Origin: Patiriisocius_A hiemis
Lineage (GTDB): Bacteria; Bacteroidota; Bacteroidia; Flavobacteriales; Flavobacteriaceae
Assembly: GCF_031846325.1 (NCBI RefSeq)
Contig: NZ_JAVRHZ010000003.1
Location: 1-64,000 of the forward strand
DNA length: 64,000 bases
Reading direction: 5' to 3'
In this document: piece by piece, positions 24,613-32,875 of the stretch
How the letters are laid out: each line of letters begins with the position of its first letter
How positions within the stretch are numbered: position 1 is the first letter of the stretch
Position numbers and translations under genes: made by a program
The notes under the pieces: generated by a model
What the model was told of the DNA's origin: nothing
The model's database searches: none
Seen by the model: only the letters and a program-made list of their open reading frames with translations

Positions 24613-24620
24613 TATCTTTG
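24613..24620 (+). promoter_or_regulatory. -7 element of the SulP gene promoter
   Basis: TATCTTTG followed by CGCC, 21 bases before the ATG at 24642, a classic Bacteroidota -7 element. No clear TTG at -33. Confidence 0.5.
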
Positions 24621-24641
24621 CGCCTTTTCTAAGACAAAACC

Positions 24642-26261
24642 ATGTTGTTACAAAAGACCATCAAAAACTTTACACAAAACCCAAAAAATGATATTCTTTC
24701 TGGGCTTACCGTTGCTTTAGCATTAGTACCAGAAGCTGTTGCTTTTGCATTTGTAGCTGGAATAGATCCCTTAGTGGGATTATATGGTGCTTTTATGATG
24801 GGGATTGTAACTGCACTTTTTGGAGGAAGACCTGGTATGATAAGTGGTGCTACTGGTGCAATGGCTGTTGTAATGGTTCATTTAATACAAAAGGGAAACG
24901 AAGTTGGTGAAGCATTAACTGCACCTGTAGAAAACCTAGGTTTACAATGGCTTTTTATAACACTTCTCTTTGTTGGGGCTATCCAGATTTTAGCTGGTGT
25001 ACTTCGTCTAGGTAAGTTTGTTAGATTGATACCTCATCCTGTAATGATGGGATTTGTAAACGGATTAGCCATCGTTATCTTTTTATCGCAATTAGGACTT
25101 TTTAAAGAGAATGTAGATGGTGTCCAGCAATACATGACTGGTACTAATCTTTGGGTTATGTTAGGACTTGTTCTCCTAACAATGGTCATAATGTTTGGTT
25201 TACCTAAACTAACTAAGAAAATACCAGCAGCTTTAACCGCAATTATAATAGTAGCTGCAATTGTAATTTTTGGAAAAATTGATGTTAGTACTGTAGGCTC
25301 ATTTATTAGAGATGGGGGTGGCGAAGGATTACAAGGAGGGTTACCTACCTTCCAGGATCAAATATTTACATTGTTTTATACTATTGGTGATAATTGGAGC
25401 ATGATACTTTCTACTGCATTTATTTTAGCAGCTGTAGGACTTATTGAAAGTTTAATGACATTAAATCTAATTGATGAAATGACTGAAACCCGCGGAAGTG
25501 GAAACCGTGAGTGTGTTGCACAAGGAAGCGCTAATATTTTAAATGGACTCTTTGGAGGGATGGGTGGTTGTGCAATGATTGGTCAATCAATTATAAATGT
25601 AAATTCTGGAGGTAGAGGAAGACTCTCAGGAGCGATTGCTGCCGTTGCTTTACTTTGTTTTGTATTGTTTGGAGCTCCTTTAATAGAGCAAATCCCGATT
25701 GCGGCTTTGGTTGGGGTTATGTTTATGGTAGTAATTGGAACCTTTGCATGGAGTAGTTTTAGAATATTACATAAAATACCGCTTAGTGATGCCATTGTTT
25801 TAATAGCTGTTTCTGCTATTACGGTATGGCAGGATTTAGCAATTGCTGTAATTGCTGGTGTGATCATGAGTGCTTTAACTTTTGCTTGGCAAAATGCAAC
25901 CAAAATTAGAGCAAGAAAAAAAATAAAAGAGGATGGTACTAAAGTGTATGAAATATGGGGTCCATTATTTTTTGGCTCCACACAGGCATTTAACAGTAAA
26001 TTTGATATTAGTAATGACCCTAAAGCTATTGAAATAGATTTTATAGAATCTAAAGTAACAGACCATAGTGGTGTAGAGGCTTTACGAAATATTGCCAACA
26101 AATATGTCGCCTTAGGAAAAGAAGTCACACTAACCCACCTAAGTCCAGACTGTAAAGCCTTACTTCTCAAATGGAATCCAGAATTTGAAAGTATTATAAA
26201 AGATTCGGTAGACGACCCGAGGTATTATGTAGTGACAGATGTTATGGATAGTGAAGTTTAG
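24642..26261 (+). CDS. SulP-family anion transporter with STAS domain
   Basis: 539 aa. The membrane part (about 1-430) begins with the SLC26/SulP signature NDILSGLTVALALVPEAVAFAFVAG and GLYGAF; the STAS domain at about 440-530 (FNSKFDISNDPKAIEIDFIESKVTDHSGVEAL) is the regulatory end. It imports sulfate, bicarbonate or a similar anion; the substrate is not readable. The RECVAQGSANI motif near 290 is often seen in bicarbonate-type members, but that is weak evidence. It ends with TAG at 26259-26261, and the next coding frame continues in the same phase with no ordinary start codon. Confidence 0.9.
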   Translation: MLLQKTIKNFTQNPKNDILSGLTVALALVPEAVAFAFVAGIDPLVGLYGAFMMGIVTALFGGRPGMISGATGAMAVVMVHLIQKGNEVGEALTAPVENLGLQWLFITLLFVGAIQILAGVLRLGKFVRLIPHPVMMGFVNGLAIVIFLSQLGLFKENVDGVQQYMTGTNLWVMLGLVLLTMVIMFGLPKLTKKIPAALTAIIIVAAIVIFGKIDVSTVGSFIRDGGGEGLQGGLPTFQDQIFTLFYTIGDNWSMILSTAFILAAVGLIESLMTLNLIDEMTETRGSGNRECVAQGSANILNGLFGGMGGCAMIGQSIINVNSGGRGRLSGAIAAVALLCFVLFGAPLIEQIPIAALVGVMFMVVIGTFAWSSFRILHKIPLSDAIVLIAVSAITVWQDLAIAVIAGVIMSALTFAWQNATKIRARKKIKEDGTKVYEIWGPLFFGSTQAFNSKFDISNDPKAIEIDFIESKVTDHSGVEALRNIANKYVALGKEVTLTHLSPDCKALLLKWNPEFESIIKDSVDDPRYYVVTDVMDSEV

Positions 26262-26303
26262 GTTTACAATTTTTCAGTACTTTTAACTGAAATCTATCTG
26301 TCT

Positions 26304-27506
26304 ATCCAACTAAGTAAGCGCATACTTCCAGTTATTATTATTTCGCAGTTTTTTTGCACTTCTTTATGGTTTGCAGGAAATTCGGTTTTAGAAAATTTAA
26401 TCGTCAATTTTCAACTTTCTGAAGGCGATATAGGCAATTTAAGTGCTGCTGTACAATTTGGTTTTATTATAGGAACTTTAGTATATGCTTTGCTTACAAT
26501 TGCAGATAGATTTTCGCCTTCTAAAGTATTCTTTTTCTCTGCTATATTGGCTAGTTCGATAAACCTAATTACACTTTTTCCTGAAAACACAATTACAACA
26601 TTACTATTAATACGTTTTTTAACTGGTTTTTTCTTAGCAGGCATTTATCCTGTAGGGATGAAAATAGCAGCAGATTATTATGATAGTTCTTTGGGTAAAT
26701 CACTAGGCTTTTTAGTTGGAGCTTTGGTTTTAGGAACAGCATTACCCCATTTCTTACAATTTACATTTGTTTCGTTTTCATGGAAGTGGGTTATAATTTG
26801 CACTTCTATCTTAGCGAGTTTGGGAGGGGTATTAGTTTATATACTTATTCCCGATGGTCCTTTCAGAAAAAAAGGAAAGCCATTAAAAGTCAATGTACTT
26901 TTTAAAGTTTTTAAAAACAAAAAGTTTAAAATTGCTGCCATTGGATATTTTGGGCATATGTGGGAGTTATATGCTTTTTGGTTTTTTATTCCAATTATTA
27001 TTGAAACCTACAATTATATTAATTTTAAAGAGCAACCTTTATCAACCTCGTTTTGGTCTTTTACTGTGATTGCTATAGGAAGTGTAGGTTGTGTTGTCTT
27101 TGGAAAACTTTCTAGCCGTTTTTCTACAAAAAAACTGGCAACTATTGCATTATTAACTTCAACAACTTGTTGTTTGTTATCTTCTGTGGTTTTTAACTTG
27201 CCTAAAGAATTGTTCTTAATTTTCTTATTAATATGGGGCTTTTTTGTTATTGCAGACTCACCACTTTTTTCGACATTAATAGCAAAAAATGCATCTCAAG
27301 AAGTTAGGGGCTCTGCCTTAACCATAGTAAATTGTATTGGATTCGCAATTACTATTATAAGCATACAATTGCTAACACATTTTTTAAATCAAGGTTTTTT
27401 TATGGAAAAAATTGCTGGTACCGTTTACTTAATTCCTACCCATTTATACAGCTTCTTAGCCGTAGGACCTATTATTGGGTTGTTTTATCTTTTCAGAAAT
27501 AAATAA
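26304..27506 (+). CDS. MFS transporter with no canonical start codon (AUC proposed)
   Basis: Major facilitator transporter of about 400 aa and 12 helices. The frame is open from the TAG of the SulP gene (26259-26261) and has no ATG, GTG or TTG until 26490, which would delete helix 1 and the start of helix 2. The upstream codons plainly encode the missing part: SKRILPVIIISQFFCTSLWFAGNSV then NLIVNFQLSEGDIGNLSAAVQFG. The most natural start is ATC at 26304, giving (M)QLSKRILP; CTG 26298 and ATC 26292 are alternatives. The central region has the FFLAGIYPVGMKIAADYY segment typical of the family. Substrate unknown. Could also be a gene damaged by a start-codon mutation. It abuts the convergent csaA-like gene with no gap. 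Confidence 0.7.
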   Translation: MQLSKRILPVIIISQFFCTSLWFAGNSVLENLIVNFQLSEGDIGNLSAAVQFGFIIGTLVYALLTIADRFSPSKVFFFSAILASSINLITLFPENTITTLLLIRFLTGFFLAGIYPVGMKIAADYYDSSLGKSLGFLVGALVLGTALPHFLQFTFVSFSWKWVIICTSILASLGGVLVYILIPDGPFRKKGKPLKVNVLFKVFKNKKFKIAAIGYFGHMWELYAFWFFIPIIIETYNYINFKEQPLSTSFWSFTVIAIGSVGCVVFGKLSSRFSTKKLATIALLTSTTCCLLSSVVFNLPKELFLIFLLIWGFFVIADSPLFSTLIAKNASQEVRGSALTIVNCIGFAITIISIQLLTHFLNQGFFMEKIAGTVYLIPTHLYSFLAVGPIIGLFYLFRNK

Positions 27507-27845
27507 TTAGAGAATTCGCAACCCATTTGCAACAGGCTTATCAACCGAAAGTAGCGTTACATCTTTTTCGTTAACAGCTCCTAGTACTAAACACTCACTC
27601 ATTAAAGGACCAATTTGTTTCTTCGGAAAGTTAATAACAGAAATTACTTGCTTCCCAATAAGCTCCTCAAGCTTATATAATCCTGTTATTTGTGCTGAAG
27701 ATTTTTTGACACCAATTTCAGCCCCAAAATCTATTAATAGTTTGTAGGCTGGATTAATGGCTTCAGGAAATGGTTGAGCTTCTATAATAGTCCCAACCCG
27801 CATTTCAATTTTTTCAAACTCTTTCCATGATATTTCATTCATCAT
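27507..27845 (-). CDS. csaA: CsaA-like tRNA-binding-domain protein
   Basis: 112 aa, essentially one OB-fold tRNA-binding domain as in CsaA and the C-terminal domain of MetRS. Motifs: IEMRVGTIIEAQPFPEA at the N end and VISVINFPKKQIGPLMSECLVLG in the middle. CsaA has been described as an export-related chaperone in Bacillus; the family may act on tRNA. Two ATG codons are possible (27845, 27842). The start overlaps the end of the next upstream gene by 11 bases, so the pair is coupled. Confidence 0.88.
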   Translation of the reverse strand: MMNEISWKEFEKIEMRVGTIIEAQPFPEAINPAYKLLIDFGAEIGVKKSSAQITGLYKLEELIGKQVISVINFPKKQIGPLMSECLVLGAVNEKDVTLLSVDKPVANGLRIL

Positions 27846-28146
27846 AGTCTATCCTGAGTTTTTTTATCATTTCTGGGGAAATAGAACCTTGGTAAACTCC
27901 ATAACTATCTACAAGAAGTCCTTTTTTACCATTAACAGTTTCTATAACATACAAGATTGAGTTATCGTCCGTACTACTCATCCCTTCAAAACGATAATGT
28001 TTAATTACCTTGCAGTCACCTGCTTTCCATGTTTTTTTTAGAGATTTTGATTCTATTCCTTCTTCTACGAGGTTAAAATCTTCAGTATATCCCTCTTCTT
28101 GTAATGCTTTAATTGCTACTGATAGTGATTGGTATGATTTTTCCAT
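27835..28146 (-). CDS. Small conserved protein of unknown function
   Basis: 103 aa, no signal peptide or membrane segment. Two halves: a helical N end (SLSVAIKALQEEGYTEDFNLVEEGIES) and a beta-rich C end (KVIKHYRFEGMSSTDDNSILYVIE, then GLLVDSYGVYQG). Flavobacterial homologues are sometimes labelled phosphoribosylpyrophosphate synthetase, but no PRPP or ATP motif is visible, so I reject that name. It overlaps csaA by 11 bases and probably shares its operon. Confidence 0.7.
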   Translation of the reverse strand: MEKSYQSLSVAIKALQEEGYTEDFNLVEEGIESKSLKKTWKAGDCKVIKHYRFEGMSSTDDNSILYVIETVNGKKGLLVDSYGVYQGSISPEMIKKLRIDYDE

Positions 28147-28250
28147 AATATCTAAAATTAATATAGATTGAAGAAAGTAGCAAACATTTATAAATACTTT
28201 AATAGTTGTAACTTTATAAAAACTAATGCTACTTATCTATAAAACTTAAT

Positions 28251-28805
28251 ATGGCTCTTACTCCTTCAAATATGCTTCCCTTAGGCACTAAGGCTCCAGA
28301 CTTTACACTTATTGATACAGTTACAAATGAATTTGTTTCATTAAAAGATGTGCTTGGAGAAAAAGGAACTGTTGTGATGTTTATTTGTAATCATTGTCCA
28401 TTTGTAAAACATGTAAATGAAGAAATTGTCCGTCTGGCTAATGATTATAGAGTATTAGGGTTTGGGTTTGTTGCTATTAGCAGTAACGATATTGAAAAAT
28501 ATCCGCAAGATGGCCCTGCAGAAATGCACAAAAATGCTGTAAAACACAATTATACGTTCCCTTACCTTTTTGACGAAACCCAAAAAGTTGCAAAAGAGTA
28601 TGATGCTGCTTGTACTCCAGATTTTTATTTATTTGATGCAGATAGTAAACTTATATATAGAGGACAGCTTGACAACTCTAGACCTGGAAATGGGATACCA
28701 GTAAATGGTCGAGATCTTAGAGAGGCATTAGATAATGTTCTTAATAATAATAAACAAAGGGAAAACCAAAAACCTAGTATTGGTTGTAATATAAAATGGA
28801 AATAA
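28251..28805 (+). CDS. Thioredoxin-fold protein, AhpC/TSA-like (redoxin)
   Basis: 184 aa. Peroxiredoxin-like fold with GTKAPDFTLIDTVTNE at the N end and a redox centre CNHC in VVMFICNHCPFVKHVNEE (about 46-49), then CTPDFYLFDADSKLIYRGQLD. This CNHCPF family is widespread and thought to act in thiol redox or peroxide defence. No signal peptide, so cytoplasmic. It is followed by a 112-bp gap with no clear terminator. Confidence 0.88.
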   Translation: MALTPSNMLPLGTKAPDFTLIDTVTNEFVSLKDVLGEKGTVVMFICNHCPFVKHVNEEIVRLANDYRVLGFGFVAISSNDIEKYPQDGPAEMHKNAVKHNYTFPYLFDETQKVAKEYDAACTPDFYLFDADSKLIYRGQLDNSRPGNGIPVNGRDLREALDNVLNNNKQRENQKPSIGCNIKWK

Positions 28806-28917
28806 TAATAAAAGTTATTACTTCTATCCAATACCTTTATTTCTTTTCATGCTAAAATTTATTGAAAATATATACCATGAAAAAACTAAGAAAGTTATAG
28901 TAAAAAGGCAACCGGGA

Positions 28918-29445
28918 TTATTTCATTCGCTCTAAAGCATTTGCAATATGAGAGTAATGATGCATACTATGCCAAGCATAAAGTAACGCATTCTTTTTTA
29001 GACTTGTTTCACCATTTTCAGGGTGAATAAAAGTTGTATTCCAATCGTTTTCATCAAACTGACGTAGTAAATTCACAATTTTGTGATGCACTACTTCAAT
29101 ATGTGTAAGCGACCAAGCAACTGGAAGGTTATAGGTTTCTTTTATAGTTGACCATTCCTCTTGATTGTAAGCTTTTATTTTTGGGTTATCTTCAGAAAGC
29201 GCCCATTTAAAACGAATATAACTATGATGGTGGCTATCTGCTACATGATGCACTACTTGCCTAATTGTCCAACCTTCTGGTCTATAAGTCGTGTCTAGAC
29301 TTTTGTCATCAAGATTTCTTACTAAGTCACCAAACTTTTCAGGAAAGATTTCTAAGATAGTAATTGCCTCTTGTATCTCTTTTTCATTTATGTCTTTAGG
29401 GGGAGTAAACTTCCCAATTGGGTATTTTAAATCTTCTATATTCAT
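28918..29445 (-). CDS. DinB/YfiT-family putative metal-dependent transferase
   Basis: 175 aa, four-helix DinB fold. Three His of the metal site are visible: H66 region in QVVHHVADSHHH, and AWHSMHHYSHI near the C end. YfiT (BstA) in Bacillus is a bacillithiol S-transferase, and flavobacterial genomes use this name. Bacillithiol would also suit the YpdA-like reductase at 36020. Not in an obvious operon: a terminator for the next gene lies just upstream of its start. Confidence 0.82.
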   Translation of the reverse strand: MNIEDLKYPIGKFTPPKDINEKEIQEAITILEIFPEKFGDLVRNLDDKSLDTTYRPEGWTIRQVVHHVADSHHHSYIRFKWALSEDNPKIKAYNQEEWSTIKETYNLPVAWSLTHIEVVHHKIVNLLRQFDENDWNTTFIHPENGETSLKKNALLYAWHSMHHYSHIANALERMK

Positions 29446-29457
29446 AGTATAAAATTA

Positions 29458-29486
29458 AAAAACGCCTTTATAATAAAGGCGTTTTT
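29458..29486 (-). terminator. Terminator after the immunophilin gene
   Basis: A 13-bp perfect stem (29458-29470 with 29474-29486, loop TAA), with GCC/GGC core and A/T runs outside, 27 bp after the stop of the leftward PPIase gene. Works in both directions. Confidence 0.85.
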
Positions 29487-29513
29487 ACTAGTAACTTCTT
29501 AACAAGTTGTAAA

Positions 29514-30446
29514 CTATGAAACTTTCATTAATTCTACATCAAATATTAAAGTAGCATTAGGAGGGATTACACCTCCGGCTCCTTGCTCTCCATATGCTAA
29601 GTGCGATGGAATTACAAATCGTGCCTTGTCACCAACTTTTAATAATTGGATTCCTTCATCCCATCCAGCAATTACATTTCCCTTTCCTACAGGAAACTCA
29701 ATTGGATTCCCTCTTTTGTATGAAGAATCAAACACCCCACCATCTGCAAACATACCTTTGTAATGTACCGCTACATTTTGACCTTTTTCTGGAGAGGCAC
29801 CCTCTCCTTTTTGAATAATTTGATAATGCAACCCACTTTCCGTTTTTTCAAAACCTGCAGTTAGTTCTTTTAAAGCTTCTTCTGCTTCTTTTTTTGCTGC
29901 AGCTTCTCTCTCTGCCTTGGCTCCATTAAATTGTCTAAAGCTTTCTACAGCATTCCATTTTCGTGCTTCATCTCCTACTCTAATAATTTCAACCTTTTGC
30001 ATAGTGTCTCCTTGAGCAATGCTATCTACTGTATCTTGCCCTTCAACTACAAAACCAAATACGGTATGTTTGTTATCTAGCCAATCTGTTGGAACGTGTG
30101 TAATAAAAAACTGGCTTCCATTTGTTCCTGGTCCTGCGTTTGCCATAGAAAAAACTCCAGGGCGATCATGTTTTAAATCTGGGTGAAACTCATCATCAAA
30201 TTTATACCCAGGTCCTCCAGCGCCTGTGCCTGCTGGGTCCCCACCTTGAATCATAAAATCAGGGATTACTCTATGAAATTTTAAGCCATCATAATAAGGT
30301 TTCCCTTGTGGTTTTGCTTCGTTCTCCAAATTTCCTTCGGCTAAAGCCACAAAATTACCTACTGTTCCAGGTGTTTTATCATAGGTTAGTTTTCCTAAAA
30401 TCTCTCCTTTTTCAGTAGTGATTTTTGCATATATACCGTCTTGCAT
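29514..30446 (-). CDS. Dual immunophilin: cyclophilin and FKBP domains in one protein
   Basis: 310 aa from ATG 30446 (MQDGIYAKITTEKGEI). Cyclophilin domain about 1-165 with the catalytic FHRVIPDFMIQGGD, MANAGPGTNGSQFFIT and TVFGFVVEG blocks; an alanine/glutamate-rich helical linker about 175-200; FKBP domain about 205-310 with VAVHYKGMFADGGVFDSS, VIAGWDEGIQLLKVG and YGEQGAGGVIPPNATLIFDVEL. Both isomerase sites look complete. Such cyclophilin-FKBP fusions are known from Flavobacterium. No signal peptide, so a cytoplasmic folding catalyst. It has its own promoter and terminator. Confidence 0.95.
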   Translation of the reverse strand: MQDGIYAKITTEKGEILGKLTYDKTPGTVGNFVALAEGNLENEAKPQGKPYYDGLKFHRVIPDFMIQGGDPAGTGAGGPGYKFDDEFHPDLKHDRPGVFSMANAGPGTNGSQFFITHVPTDWLDNKHTVFGFVVEGQDTVDSIAQGDTMQKVEIIRVGDEARKWNAVESFRQFNGAKAEREAAAKKEAEEALKELTAGFEKTESGLHYQIIQKGEGASPEKGQNVAVHYKGMFADGGVFDSSYKRGNPIEFPVGKGNVIAGWDEGIQLLKVGDKARFVIPSHLAYGEQGAGGVIPPNATLIFDVELMKVS

Positions 30447-30470
30447 TTTTCTTTTTTTTAAATTGAAGTG

Positions 30471-30501
30471 CAAAAATAAGCTAAGTTGCGAGGATACACA
30501 A
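30471..30501 (-). promoter_or_regulatory. Promoter of the dual immunophilin gene
   Basis: On the minus strand TTG (30501-30499), 20 bases, TATTTTTG (30478-30471), then CACTTC; 24 bases before the ATG. The -33 lies inside the imperfect palindrome GATACACAATATTGTATATC (30493-30512), which also borders the divergent lipoprotein gene. Confidence 0.7.
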
Positions 30502-30541
30502 TATTGTATATCTTTAAGTGGCAATCATAAACTGTTCATCA

Positions 30542-31000
30542 ATGAAAAATATAATAGTCTTCTTTTTCATCCTGTCTATAGCTAGTTGTAAGCAAAAAAG
30601 CAAAAATGAGGTTACTGAAATTAATACTACAAAAGAGCAAATAGAAGAGGTTTCAGAAAAAAAATGTATTACAAAAATACTTGATGCAGATAGTAAGCTA
30701 GGTAAAGAACGTAATACCTTATGTGAAACAGTATCTCTTTCTGAAACCATAAAAACATATGTTGCTGGCATGAAAGCGTTAGATTTTGAAAACTGCCCAC
30801 AAGATTTTACGAAAGCTTTTAACAGCCATATAGAAGCTTGGGATGCAATGATACCTGTAACAGACAATTACCCTGACTTACGAGGTGAGATGCATGATTT
30901 ATTTAAAGAACTCGAAAAGAGTAATGATAGTATTGTATTCAATAAAAAGCTAGCTAGTATCTGGGATACTTGGGCAATTGTTGAGGAGCGTATAAAATAA
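30542..31000 (+). CDS. Small predicted lipoprotein
   Basis: 152 aa from ATG 30542. Signal peptide with lipobox IASC (Cys18), then a Lys/Glu-rich tether and a helical domain with four Cys-free helices apart from C43, C64 and C88. The segment LDFENCPQDFTKAFNSHIEAWDAM resembles other small Bacteroidota lipoproteins and cytochrome-c'-like helices but no haem motif exists. Function unknown. Divergent from the immunophilin gene. Following it, 31001-31267 has no gene; I see only short hairpins (for example CCGCA/TGCGG at about 31223-31239) and no firm promoter. Confidence 0.7.
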   Translation: MKNIIVFFFILSIASCKQKSKNEVTEINTTKEQIEEVSEKKCITKILDADSKLGKERNTLCETVSLSETIKTYVAGMKALDFENCPQDFTKAFNSHIEAWDAMIPVTDNYPDLRGEMHDLFKELEKSNDSIVFNKKLASIWDTWAIVEERIK

Positions 31001-31267
31001 GACCAGTCATAGATAAAATTACAAATTTGGCATATCGTAACTTCTAGTGCATTTTATGCCATAATAGCAGTAAATTCTGTTATTTATACAAAGCATGTCA
31101 TTTCTGCACACTATAATTATTAATTAACACAAGGTTAATAAATGCTGGCAAACCCAAGTATTACTAGGCTAAAAACATAATAAGAGCTTAGCACTTGCTT
31201 ATTCTCATTCTATATGGCATTCCCGCATAGTCCTTGCGGATATATAGCTAAATAAAACAACCAGTAT

Positions 31268-32068
31268 ATGAAAGTATTAGTCATTGGGGCTGGTAATATG
31301 GGATTAACCTACGCAGAAGGCATGGCAAAATCTCCCTACCTCAATCGAAGAAATATTATGATTTATGATATTTCTAAGGAAAAAACACAAGAGTTAAGCA
31401 AAGTATCTTACTTTGATATTTTTACAAAAATTGAAGATTGCGTTCCAAAATCTGACGTAATATTCTTAGCAGTAAAGCCATATCATAGTGAAGAACTCTT
31501 TACCACTATTAAAAAGCATATTAACCAAGAACAAATAATTGTTTCACTAATGGCTGGTATCACCATTGAGTCTATACAGCAAGGGCTTGGTGTTAAAAAA
31601 GTAATTAGAACAATGCCTAACCTCCCTGCAAAAGTTGGCAAAGGGGTTACTTCTTTCACAGAAGCCAGAGAAGTTACAAGAGTAGAACTCTTAATGATTA
31701 GAAATCTTCTTGACACTACAGGAGAAGCAATTCATGTAGAAAATGAGAATTTTATTAATGCCTCTACAGGTATTTCTGGTAGTGGCCCTGCCTACGTTTT
31801 TTACTTTATGCAGTCTATGCTAGAAGCTGCTCTAAAAATGGGGTTTTCAGAAAACGATTCAAAAGTACTAGTATCACAAACTTTTGAAGGTGCTGTCACC
31901 TTATTTAATGAGTCAAGTTTATCTCCAGAAAGCTGGATGGAACGAGTAGCATCTAAAGGAGGTACTACACAAGCTGCTCTAGATTCTATGGAGGATAACA
32001 ACGTAAAAGAGTTAATTAAAGAAGCTGCCTATGCAGCATTTAACAGAGCCACAGAGCTCGGAAAATAA
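31268..32068 (+). CDS. proC: Pyrroline-5-carboxylate reductase
   Basis: Last step of proline synthesis, NAD(P)H-dependent. 266 aa. Rossmann motif VIGAGNMG at the N end; VKPYHSEEL; MPNLPAKVGKG; and the C-terminal SGSGPAYVF and GGTTQAAL signature blocks. First of three genes for the whole glutamate-to-proline route (proC-proB-proA, gaps 20 and 16 bp). Confidence 0.96.
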   Translation: MKVLVIGAGNMGLTYAEGMAKSPYLNRRNIMIYDISKEKTQELSKVSYFDIFTKIEDCVPKSDVIFLAVKPYHSEELFTTIKKHINQEQIIVSLMAGITIESIQQGLGVKKVIRTMPNLPAKVGKGVTSFTEAREVTRVELLMIRNLLDTTGEAIHVENENFINASTGISGSGPAYVFYFMQSMLEAALKMGFSENDSKVLVSQTFEGAVTLFNESSLSPESWMERVASKGGTTQAALDSMEDNNVKELIKEAAYAAFNRATELGK

Positions 32069-32088
32069 AAATAATTACAAACTAAGAT

Positions 32089-32859
32089 ATGAGTAAAAGA
32101 CGAGTGGTTATAAAAGTAGGAACCAACGTAATGACAAATAGAGACAATCGAATAGTAGGACCTATCCTCAATGAATTAGTACGACAGATAGCAGTATTAT
32201 ATGAAAATGACATCACACCAGTTTTAGTATCTTCTGGTTCTGCTATAGCAGGAAAAGAAGTTCTTGGCGAATGTAGTGCTACAGATAGTTCAATAAGAAG
32301 GCAAATTTACTCTTCGGTTGGACAACCACGTATGATGCGACACTACTACAGTCTATTTCACAATCACGGTATGCGATGTGCACAAGTTCTTGCAACAAAA
32401 AGAGATTTTGACCCAGGAAAACATCGTGAAAATATGATAAACTGTTACGAAGGGTTATTGAATGAAGGTATTGTACCAATTGCAAATGAAGATGATGCAG
32501 TTTCCATCACAATGTCCATGTTTAGTGACAATGATGAACTTGCAAGTCTTGTTGCAGAATTAATACATGCAGATACTTTAATTCTACTAACAGATACAGA
32601 TGGACTTTATACAGGTCATCCCCAAGATGATGATTCTGAAAAATTAGAAAAAGTACATTACAAACAAGATGTGGAAAAGTACGTCCAAAAAACAAATAAG
32701 AGTGAAGGAGAGGGACGTGGGGGAATGAAATCAAAATTAAAAATTGCAAAACAATCTGCTAAAAAAAATATACCTACCTATATAGCAAATGGTAAAAGAG
32801 AGAATATCATTATAGATATTCTAGAAGGAAAAAAAGTAGGAACAAAGTTTTTCGCATAA
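32089..32859 (+). CDS. proB: Glutamate 5-kinase lacking the PUA domain
   Basis: Phosphorylates glutamate for proline synthesis. 256 aa, an amino-acid-kinase fold: VIKVGTNVMT, VLVSSGSAIAGK, NEDDAVS, FSDNDELASLVAEL, LLTDTDGLY and GGMKSKLKIA. The C-terminal PUA domain of the roughly 370-aa E. coli protein is absent, as in many Bacteroidota. Probably forms a complex with ProA, encoded next. Confidence 0.95.
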   Translation: MSKRRVVIKVGTNVMTNRDNRIVGPILNELVRQIAVLYENDITPVLVSSGSAIAGKEVLGECSATDSSIRRQIYSSVGQPRMMRHYYSLFHNHGMRCAQVLATKRDFDPGKHRENMINCYEGLLNEGIVPIANEDDAVSITMSMFSDNDELASLVAELIHADTLILLTDTDGLYTGHPQDDDSEKLEKVHYKQDVEKYVQKTNKSEGEGRGGMKSKLKIAKQSAKKNIPTYIANGKRENIIIDILEGKKVGTKFFA

Positions 32860-32875
32860 ATAAACAATAAACACT

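Noticed and set aside
24642..27506. SulP-MFS fusion by reading through TAG
   Set aside because: In frame, but the 14 codons after the TAG look non-conserved and a new N terminus fits better; kept only as an alternative in the finding.
27835..28146. Phosphoribosylpyrophosphate synthetase
   Set aside because: The name is used for homologues, but at 103 aa there is no PRPP-binding or ATP-binding motif.
31001..31267. Riboswitch before proC
   Set aside because: Only short hairpins with no known aptamer core; not enough to call.
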